Assembly: GCA_021205255.1 (NCBI GenBank)
Contig: JAJPXW010000228.1
Location: 1 to 7,570 of the forward strand
Reading direction: 5' to 3'
Origin: Burkholderiales bacterium
GTDB lineage: Bacteria; Pseudomonadota; Gammaproteobacteria; Burkholderiales; Burkholderiaceae_F
Length of the DNA stretch: 7,570 nucleotides
In this document: one piece after another, positions 1 to 4,804 of the stretch
How the letters are laid out: each line of letters starts with the position of its first letter
How positions within the stretch are numbered: position 1 is the stretch's first letter
Position numbers and translations under genes: made by a program
Notes under the pieces: generated by a model
What the model was told of the DNA's origin: nothing
Seen by the model: the letters and a program-made list of their open reading frames with translations, nothing else
The model's database searches: none

Positions 1-19
1 TAGAGAACCCCCCATATTA

Positions 20-634
20 ATGAAAAAACTCGTAACTTCGTTTCTGCTTCTCTTTAGCATCTTTCCGGCACTTTCCAGCACTCAGTCCCAGGCAGCACCG
101 AGTACAACTGACCTTCAATAGAAATTGTCGTTTTCTTTTCACGGCCAGGACAAACTTATATTGGAGCTATGAAAACCGAAGGAAATACCAAAATCGTTGC
201 CAATATGGTTAAGGAAGCATTGGGAAGCAATGTGTTGGAAATCGTTCCTGTAAGCCCTACCCTGTAAGTTATGACGAAACAATAGCTCGCTTCAACAAAG
301 AGAGGAACTCCAGTGCTCGTCCGAAAATAAAAACCGACAAAAATATAAGTGGCTACGAGATCATTTTCACAGGCTATCCCATTTGGGGCAGAAATTTACC
401 GCCTCCCGTTCTCACTTGGATTGAGAACGTAAACCTACACGGCAAAACCATAGCTCCTTTCTCTACGAGTGGAGGCAGTGGTCTAGGTGCAACTCCCAGA
501 TAGCTTAAAACATGAAGGTGGGTGCTGAAATAAAAGATGGTTTCACAATTTACGGCCTGGATGCGCAAAATCAAAAGAAGAACACCAGAAATACGGTTAG
601 GAACTGGTTAAAGGCCGAGGGTTATTTGAAATAA
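20..634 (+). pseudogene. Decayed exported flavodoxin-like protein gene
   Basis: Read across frames, this encodes a signal peptide followed by a flavodoxin-type FMN-binding fold. The ATG at 20 opens a lysine-rich, hydrophobic signal sequence (MKKLVTSFLLLFSIFP, then an AxA-like QAAPS) that hits TAG at 119-121. The fold resumes one frame over at about 118 (IVVFFSRPGQTY, then EGNTKIVANMV, the phosphate-loop region), stops at 265-267, and resumes in the third frame (VSYDETIARFNKER, GYEIIFTGYPIWGRNLPPPV, GKTIAPFSTSGGSGLG) up to TAG at 501-503. It ends in the first frame from 512 (MKVGAEIKDGFTIYG to NWLKAEGYLK, TAA 632-634). The frame order fits three single-base deletions plus one nonsense change; adding one T near 258 restores SPYPVSYDE. 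Each segment aligns in order with flavodoxin-family proteins as I recall them, so recent decay is the best reading. The intact ancestor would have been an exported FMN protein of unknown partner. Confidence 0.85.
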
Positions 635-691
635 TTTGCATTAATTCATAGTGTTTTATTGCCTCTCTTCAGGCATGAGGGTCGAGACTCT

Positions 692-731
692 AAAGCAGAT
701 ACTGCGTGGCTTAACTTTCAGTATCTGCTTT
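692..731. terminator. 13-bp perfect stem-loop, terminator-like
   Basis: The arms AAAGCAGATACTG (692-704) and CAGTATCTGCTTT (719-731) are perfectly complementary around a 14-nt loop. It lies 58 nt after the last stop of the flavodoxin pseudogene, so it may be that gene's terminator. The run after the stem (TTTCTCATT) is only weakly T-rich and the loop is long, so intrinsic termination is uncertain. It could instead be a transcript-stabilising or protein-binding element. Confidence 0.45.
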
Positions 732-810
732 CTCATTCACTGAAGTCAAAGTCGATTTTGTCTTTTTAAACCGTAGGGACAAGCAAAAGTAAACTTTTCT
801 AACAAAGCCC

Positions 811-840
811 CTTACAAAGAGCCGTTTCTAAGGTTAGAAT
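811..840 (+). promoter_or_regulatory. Possible sigma70-type promoter for the tRNA
   Basis: TAGAAT at 835-840 matches five of six bases of the -10 consensus. CTTACA at 811-816 matches four of six bases of the -35 consensus with an 18-bp spacer. Transcription would start around 847, some 17 nt before the mature tRNA 5' end, a sensible leader for RNase P processing. The assignment rests only on these weak matches and position. Confidence 0.35.
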
Positions 841-863
841 CTCACTTTCTTGGAAGTTTCGTT

Positions 864-939
864 ATCTCCATCGTCTAGAGGCCTAGGACATAACCCTCTC
901 AAGGTTAGAACACGGGTTCGAATCCCGTTGGGGATGCCA
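864..939 (+). tRNA. tRNA-Glu (anticodon CUC)
   Basis: A full cloverleaf folds by eye. The acceptor is ATCTCCA (864-870) with TGGGGAT (929-935). The D arm is GTC/GAC with the TAGAGGCCTAG loop typical of bacterial tRNA-Glu. The anticodon stem is TAACC (891-895) with GGTTA (903-907), with loop CTCTCAA and anticodon CTC at 898-900. The variable region has four bases, and the T arm is ACGGG-TTCGAAT-CCCGT. G936 is the discriminator and CCA (937-939) is encoded. It would read GAG codons. The D and T arms are the usual Glu type, but the acceptor starts with an A-U pair and contains a U-G wobble, and the anticodon stem is A/U-richer than usual. Every stem is intact, so I treat it as functional. The anticodon with the Glu-type body makes the identity quite secure. 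Confidence 0.93.
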
Positions 940-1138
940 ATTTAGCAACCATCACTTCTCATTAAAGCTATTCCTAATCCTTTTAGTCTCACTGAACTGC
1001 CGAACTATTTGCTTAATCCGATCTTTCAAGTCTCGAAGTCTCGGCTTTACGGTTCTAGCTCAGTGGAAACTTGGGACGCATAATTTCAAAAATTTTGACT
1101 TAGTTTGCTAGCACTCAACAAGCTTCAAGTTGCATCCT

Positions 1139-1612
1139 TCATCGCTTTAGGGATTGCTTGGCTGAATAGCTCTCTACATCAAGGCACAGGACTTCAACAC
1201 CATCAAGACTGGTCGGCAGCGGAATATCTTTTCCAAACTCTCTTCTAATAAGTCGAGAAAGAGAGGCTCTTTTTTCAGCGTTGTCGACAATTCGAATATT
1301 GCCCACACCCATGAGACATTTATACCGCATACCACTAGCGCATGGCATTGATTCATTGAGAACCAATTCCTTATCAATATCCATTTCAAAAGCTACTCTC
1401 GTGTGGCCATTACGGATAATCGACATCCGACGTCCTTCTGTCGCACAGTGCATGTAAAGCTTTAATTCGGTCCCATCAAATTGGTACCCATAATTCATCG
1501 GGACAACATAAGGCTCAAGTCCATCATAAAAGCCAAACACAGCTTTTACTGAACCCTCTAGAACTGCCCTAACGAACTCGGGATCTACAACTTCTCTATC
1601 TGTTCTTCTCAT
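1139..1612 (-). CDS. NimA-like / pyridoxamine 5'-phosphate oxidase family flavoprotein
   Basis: The 157-residue product matches the small FMN-binding split-barrel proteins related to pyridoxamine-phosphate oxidase and to 5-nitroimidazole-resistance (Nim) proteins. The N-terminal MRRTDREV opening, PYVVPMNYGYQFDG (about 34-47), LYMHCATEGRR (52-62, the FMN-phosphate-binding stretch with His55) and VAFEMDID (73-80) follow the family order, as does KCLMGVGNIRIVD (98-110). Length is normal for the family. Members bind FMN or heme and reduce small molecules; the substrate here cannot be read from sequence, and nitroimidazole resistance should not be assumed. The ATG at 1612 fits the conserved opening, but the only strong Shine-Dalgarno-like run (GGAGGGG) lies about 19 nt upstream. 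A short ORF overlaps the start by ATGA and may couple translation. It reads in the same direction as the fdh operon but beyond that operon's terminator, so it is probably its own unit. Confidence 0.85.
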   Translation of the reverse strand: MRRTDREVVDPEFVRAVLEGSVKAVFGFYDGLEPYVVPMNYGYQFDGTELKLYMHCATEGRRMSIIRNGHTRVAFEMDIDKELVLNESMPCASGMRYKCLMGVGNIRIVDNAEKRASLSRLIRREFGKDIPLPTSLDGVEVLCLDVESYSAKQSLKR

Positions 1613-1683
1613 TTTGAATCGAAACCTAATTCCCCTCCAAGACCTTGCCTACCAAAAGTCCAAGATATTGTGGGAATTGCCAT
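1609..1683 (-). CDS. Possible 24-residue leader ORF overlapping the Nim-like gene
   Basis: An ATG at 1683 opens 24 codons (beginning MAIPTISWTFGRQG, ending GFDSK) and stops at TGA 1609-1611, which shares ATGA with the downstream start. The GGAGGGG run lies inside this ORF, too far from the Nim-like ATG to act as a normal ribosome binding site. Coupling through the overlap would explain that spacing. Its own ribosome binding site is poor (AGG only a few bases before ATG), and I know no family for the peptide. It may be chance. Confidence 0.25.
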   Translation of the reverse strand: MAIPTISWTFGRQGLGGELGFDSK

Positions 1684-1755
1684 TTACCTAAATTCTGTTG
1701 AGCCTACTGAACTATTTTCGTTTCTCCACTTCACGAAATCCGGACTGTAGGCATT

Positions 1756-1783
1756 GAAAAGCCCGTTGTAAAACGGGCTTTAG
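1756..1783 (-). terminator. Rho-independent terminator of the fdh operon
   Basis: On the minus strand AAAGCCCGTT pairs with AACGGGCTTT over 10 bp around a four-base loop (TTAC), and the T run of the stem continues (CTTTTC). It starts 18 nt after the fdhE stop codon. The near-symmetric A and T tracts mean it could also stop plus-strand transcription. Confidence 0.88.
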
Positions 1784-1798
1784 ATAGAATGTAAAAAG

Positions 1799-2758
1799 TT
1801 ACTGAATAGCCTTGTCGGCTTTTTCTTTATCTTCTGTTCCTGCCTCGGTGTCTGAATGTCCCTCTTTTGCTTTTGCTTCTTTATCAGCTTGGTCTTGCAA
1901 ATAGATGGATTCCAATACGCTCAAAGCTGTCTGTTCTATGTCGTAATCTAAAGCGGCTCCCAAGGTATCCTGGAAAACCGTAGGAGTATATCCACCGCAT
2001 TCTTCGCAAACGTACAGGCGGTGCGCTGTGTCTTGTTCTGTATGAATGTACTTCAATTTACTGGAATTTCGATTTCCACAATGAGCGCACCTTATCCTTT
2101 CAAATGGCCAGACAGTACCGCAACAGACACAATACAGCCTCTTAGCATTTCCCGAATTCTCAACACCTTCGAGGACTGCGCCAAGAGTTGCAGGCTCATT
2201 GCAAGTTGGACATTTCATTGGCTGATTTGAAGTTCTTACTGGATCACGGTGAGCCAAGAATTCAGTCATTTCTTCGCCCGTACCGTTCAAATAAGCTCTG
2301 ACAACATTCACCAACAATCCAGCAAGAAGGATAGTTGAAATCTTCTCATCTTCAGCGCAAAGCTCTTTAGAGGCATCCAGGAAGAAATCGTTTGGAGACA
2401 CTCCAGCTTTCCCAATGGTTTTATCAGTCAGCTTATCCCAATCAAATTTCTTTACTGCCTGAAGTTGCTCAGCTCCATGGAAAAGCCCTTTATCTATATA
2501 AAGTTGCTCTAGCTCCTCGCATTTTTTTCTAAATTGTGCTGGATCGATAAGTACTGGTTCCAATTTAAGATAAGGCACACCTTCCTTTAGGGCTTCTTCG
2601 GCTTTTTCTTTCGAAAAAGGAGGTGTCTCTATGCCAGTTGAAATCTCATCTCTACTACTAAGGACATTTCCGGCATATTCCATTAGGCCAGACCAGTCAA
2701 AGCCATCTTTCTTCTTTTTATAGTCTTCGATAGCGTTTAGGCGTGTTGTTTTGTCCAT
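1799..2758 (-). CDS. fdhE: Formate dehydrogenase maturation protein FdhE
   Basis: FdhE is a cytoplasmic accessory protein needed to make active respiratory formate dehydrogenase; it contacts the catalytic subunit before export and is not part of the final enzyme. The 319-residue product is close in length to E. coli FdhE (309). It has the diagnostic rubredoxin-like, metal-binding C-terminal half with four CxxC motifs: CPTC (183-186), CVCC (210-213), CAHC (224-227) and CEEC (251-254). The N-terminal half is the usual helical region. Residues 290-319 form a highly charged Glu/Lys/Asp-rich tail that looks like a lineage-specific extension. The ATG at 2758 has a good AAGGA about 8 nt upstream. 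It is the last gene of the operon, about 94 nt after the gamma subunit and separated from it by a GC-rich hairpin, with the operon terminator just downstream. Confidence 0.95.
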   Translation of the reverse strand: MDKTTRLNAIEDYKKKKDGFDWSGLMEYAGNVLSSRDEISTGIETPPFSKEKAEEALKEGVPYLKLEPVLIDPAQFRKKCEELEQLYIDKGLFHGAEQLQAVKKFDWDKLTDKTIGKAGVSPNDFFLDASKELCAEDEKISTILLAGLLVNVVRAYLNGTGEEMTEFLAHRDPVRTSNQPMKCPTCNEPATLGAVLEGVENSGNAKRLYCVCCGTVWPFERIRCAHCGNRNSSKLKYIHTEQDTAHRLYVCEECGGYTPTVFQDTLGAALDYDIEQTALSVLESIYLQDQADKEAKAKEGHSDTEAGTEDKEKADKAIQ

Positions 2759-2780
2759 ATGTTTTTTCCTTTAAAGAGAT

Positions 2781-2807
2781 AGGCGGGGATATTGTAAAGC
2801 CCCGCCT
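2781..2807 (-). promoter_or_regulatory. GC-rich hairpin between gamma subunit gene and fdhE
   Basis: AGGCGGGG (2781-2788) and CCCCGCCT (2800-2807) form a perfect 8-bp, almost pure G/C stem with an 11-nt loop. In the transcript it lies after the gamma stop codon and about 22 nt before the fdhE start. It has no T run on the minus strand, so it is more likely an attenuating, 3'-end-protecting or processing hairpin that sets FdhE below the structural subunits than a full terminator. A small extra inverted repeat (TAACTT/AAGTTA, 2826-2840) sits just after the gamma stop. Confidence 0.5.
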
Positions 2808-2852
2808 TATCATTCAGCTTGTTACTAACTTAGCAAGTTAAATTTTCTTTCA

Positions 2853-3575
2853 TTATTTACCTTTTTCGATAGCAGTAACATTTTTGCCGCTAGCTAATTC
2901 CTCGCCAGCCCAATAACCCCAGTGATAAGCAGCATCTGGTTCACTTACCTTTCCGTCTCCCCACATGAGGTTAGCTGTTCCACGATATGGCTGGAAGATT
3001 CCTGCGCCCAGATAGATATGGGCAAGACCAACAACGGCAATAATTAGGAAGCAAACGTCATGGACTAACTTAGCGGTTAGCACTGTAGTCTGGGAAAAGT
3101 TCACTGCCCACACGCCTTCCGGCAACAAGCCATTGTTCAGCCACATTACCATTCCGCTGATAGCGATAAAGATACAGGCGAAGACCAATACGCCATCAGC
3201 TATGCGCTGAGCGCCCTTCACCTCATATTGCGGAGGCATATGGATTTTCTTAGGCATAAAGAGATATGGAAGGAACTTGGCTGCAAAAATGTAGTCATCC
3301 TCATACCACTTGCCAAAGATGTTCTGGCCAAAAAGATGCCTAGCGCCTTTAAAAGAGAAAATAAAGGCTAGAAGAGGAATCACTATGAAAGGAATCGCAA
3401 CGATACGATGCGTCCATCTCATGATGATTGCAAAATCCGCACCTGCCCAGGTATTGGCGGCCGGTATAAAAACAAATAAGCCAGTTACTGCACGAATAAT
3501 GCAGCAAATAGCGACATCTCCATGCGTATACCTCGCTAAGAGTGAGTGTATTTGTATATATTTCACTGTTTGCAT
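2853..3575 (-). CDS. fdnI: Formate dehydrogenase cytochrome b gamma subunit
   Basis: This membrane subunit takes electrons from the beta subunit and passes them through two hemes b to quinone. The 240-residue protein has four hydrophobic spans at about 21-38, 55-75, 127-147 and 168-192. His18, His56, His172 and His186 match in position and spacing the four heme ligands of E. coli FdnI (His18, 57, 155, 169). The C-terminal pair keeps the 14-residue spacing in a VHDVCFLIIAVVGLAHIY context. It is somewhat longer than FdnI (217), mainly in the loop between spans 2 and 3 (KFLPYLFMPKKIHMPPQYE) and in the Trp/Tyr-rich tail. The ATG at 3575 has AGGAG six bases upstream, and that AGGAG overlaps the stop codon of the beta gene, so the two are probably translated together. 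The family is Ni-hydrogenase/formate dehydrogenase cytochrome b. Confidence 0.93.
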   Translation of the reverse strand: MQTVKYIQIHSLLARYTHGDVAICCIIRAVTGLFVFIPAANTWAGADFAIIMRWTHRIVAIPFIVIPLLAFIFSFKGARHLFGQNIFGKWYEDDYIFAAKFLPYLFMPKKIHMPPQYEVKGAQRIADGVLVFACIFIAISGMVMWLNNGLLPEGVWAVNFSQTTVLTAKLVHDVCFLIIAVVGLAHIYLGAGIFQPYRGTANLMWGDGKVSEPDAAYHWGYWAGEELASGKNVTAIEKGK

Positions 3576-3581
3576 GCTGGT

Positions 3582-3587
3582 CTCCTA
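3582..3587 (-). promoter_or_regulatory. Ribosome binding site overlapping the beta stop codon
   Basis: The sequence TAGGAG contains the beta subunit's TAG stop (3585-3587) and the AGGAG (3582-3586) six bases before the gamma ATG. This arrangement fixes the gamma start and suggests translational coupling that keeps the two subunits in equal amounts. Confidence 0.75.
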
Positions 3588-4514
3588 CTTGGAGTCGTTT
3601 TGACTATTTTGTTCGGCTGCGTCTTTTTGAAGACGATCGGCGATTAACTCATCGGCTCGAGCTTGCTGTCGAGCATTCCACTCCTGGCGCTTCTCAGCCA
3701 AATTAACTTGGCGACGACGGTAGCCCATGCCAGCCAAGAAGGACAAAGCTAAGCCTCCGACGGTGACTGCAGCAGCAATTCCCGTGATCGGAGCCGCTAG
3801 CTTACTGAGAGAAAGCAAAGAAGATTTCTGTGGATTTTCCGGAAGACCATGGGCTTCTTTGCCATATTTGGCAACTTGAATAACATGAAGTCCCCCTAGT
3901 TCATCTTCACCGTAGACAGCGGCCTTTTGATAGCCCCTATTCTTCAGCCAATCGACTCTCTTATGAGCCTTGTCGAGCATTTCATCACGTGGACCGAATT
4001 GCAAAGCCTCAGGTTGGCAAGTCTGAACACAGGCTGGAAGCCGGCCGTTTTCAAGCCGCTCATAGCACATCGTGCATTTTTCTACTTTGCCACCATTAAA
4101 TTCATCGTACTTAGGTACATCGAATGGACAAGCTTGCTGGCAATACTTGCAACCTATGCACTTTTCGGCATCGACGGTAACAATTCCATTGGCCTGTTTT
4201 TGCAAGCAGCCAGAGGGACAAATTTCCACACAAGCAGGATCAGAACAATGAAAGCAGGACTTGCGACCAAAAGCCCATTCAACAGGCCGGCTTTTCTTAG
4301 TGGTCCCCTCTTGCTCTCCAAAAGTCATCACAAGCCTAGTTTGACCGTTAAGGTCGAGCGGAGCCTGGTAGGAGCCTGTGAATTTCTGCTCGTTCAACCC
4401 TAACGGCGAATAAAGTGTGTTCCATTGCTTACAAGCAACTTGACATCCCTTGCAGCCAGTGCATTTTGATGAATCGAAATACAAGGCTACGTCTTTGTTT
4501 GTGTAATTAGACAT
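3585..4514 (-). CDS. fdnH: Formate dehydrogenase iron-sulfur beta subunit
   Basis: This subunit carries electrons from the catalytic alpha subunit to the cytochrome b subunit. The 309-residue protein has sixteen cysteines in four ferredoxin-like groups: C18/C21/C24/C28, C87/C90/C95/C99, C119/C122/C125/C129 and C147/C150/C162/C166. This is the pattern for four [4Fe-4S] clusters seen in FdnH and related DMSO-reductase-family electron-transfer subunits. A single membrane span at about 236-263 (ITGIAAAVTVGGLALSFLAG, ending in YRRRQ) matches the C-terminal anchor of FdnH-type subunits. The charged 267-309 tail would be cytoplasmic. FdnH is 294 residues, so the length is normal. There is no signal peptide; such subunits are exported piggyback with a Tat-bearing alpha subunit. 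The ATG at 4514 lies 26 nt after the TAG that ends the full alpha frame, with only a weak GAGA-type ribosome binding site. Confidence 0.95.
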   Translation of the reverse strand: MSNYTNKDVALYFDSSKCTGCKGCQVACKQWNTLYSPLGLNEQKFTGSYQAPLDLNGQTRLVMTFGEQEGTTKKSRPVEWAFGRKSCFHCSDPACVEICPSGCLQKQANGIVTVDAEKCIGCKYCQQACPFDVPKYDEFNGGKVEKCTMCYERLENGRLPACVQTCQPEALQFGPRDEMLDKAHKRVDWLKNRGYQKAAVYGEDELGGLHVIQVAKYGKEAHGLPENPQKSSLLSLSKLAAPITGIAAAVTVGGLALSFLAGMGYRRRQVNLAEKRQEWNARQQARADELIADRLQKDAAEQNSQNDSK

Positions 4515-4540
4515 GATTTATTTTTCTCTGTTTCACTGGC

Positions 4541-4801
4541 CTAGGCCTTTTCAACATTGACCAAGAAGGCCTTGTATTCAGGAATGCAGGAATTAGGATC
4601 TCCGACATTTGGCGTCAGGTCATTCATTGTGTCGCCTGTAGTAAATGGGTTTGCCCAACTCCAGTGGTGTGGCAATCCAACCATATGGGTCGTAGTTCCA
4701 TTTATGTTGAATGGTTTCAAACGGATAGTTACCATGGCCGGAGCAACAATAGATCCACGTTTATTAAAGACACGGATCAAATCGCCATTCTTAAATCCTT
4801 A
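4541..4801 (-). pseudogene. fdnG: Detached C-terminal piece of the formate dehydrogenase alpha subunit
   Basis: After the second TAA the alpha frame continues without a shift for 85 codons: GFKNGDLIRVFNKRGSI, AMVTIRLKPFNING, VGLPHHWSWA, DLTPNVGDPNS and EYKAFLVNVEKA, then TAG at 4541-4543. It aligns throughout with the last part of E. coli FdnG, which ends TPEYKAFLVNIEKA. This is the C-terminal part of the beta-barrel that holds the molybdopterin guanine dinucleotides. The reading frame shows no sign of relaxed selection other than the stops themselves. A TTG at 4778-4780 is the first in-frame possible start, 15 nt after an AAGGA; the first in-frame ATG is 22 codons later. It may be a dead 3' end, a piece reached by readthrough, or a separately translated fragment. 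Confidence 0.85.
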
Positions 4802-4804
4802 TTA
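4799..4804 (-). other. Tandem in-frame TAA TAA stops inside the alpha subunit frame
   Basis: On the minus strand the frame reads GAG CTG GCT AAG TAA TAA GGA TTT AAG AAT GGC. In E. coli FdnG the same place reads LAAAKGINNG, so the stops replace two ordinary residues. GAA-AAA or AAA-AAA codons would need one substitution each to give TAA TAA. TAA also ends fdhE and the gamma gene here, so it is a normal stop in this genome. Confidence 0.9.

Noticed and set aside
374..574. 66-codon minus-strand ORF opposite the flavodoxin pseudogene
   Set aside because: It is antisense to clear flavodoxin coding remnants and shows no domain or ribosome binding site.
1028..1043. Tandem 8-base repeat AAGTCTCG AAGTCTCG
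   Set aside because: Only two units, with no nearby gene boundary or matching element; likely chance slippage.
1051..1080. A tRNA-like 5' half (GGTTCTAGCTCAGTGG) downstream of tRNA-Glu
   Set aside because: It resembles the D-arm entry of many tRNAs, but the closing D-stem strand, anticodon arm and T arm are absent, so no cloverleaf forms.
1086..1098. A/T palindrome TCAAAAATTTTGA downstream of the Nim-like gene
   Set aside because: The stem is all A/T apart from its second base pair, with a one-base centre; it cannot form a stable terminator and no regulator site can be named.
864..1138. tRNA-borne integration site for a genomic island
   Set aside because: I found no repeat of the tRNA 3' end, no integrase and no mobile-element gene in the window.
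3927..4403. 158-codon plus-strand ORF opposite the beta subunit gene
   Set aside because: It lies wholly within a well-conserved Fe-S gene and has no recognisable motif; the same applies to the plus-strand ORFs opposite the alpha, gamma and fdhE genes.
4799..4804. Stop-codon reassignment of TAA
   Set aside because: TAA is the natural terminator of fdhE and the gamma gene in this window, and two consecutive reassigned codons in one gene only would be unexplained.
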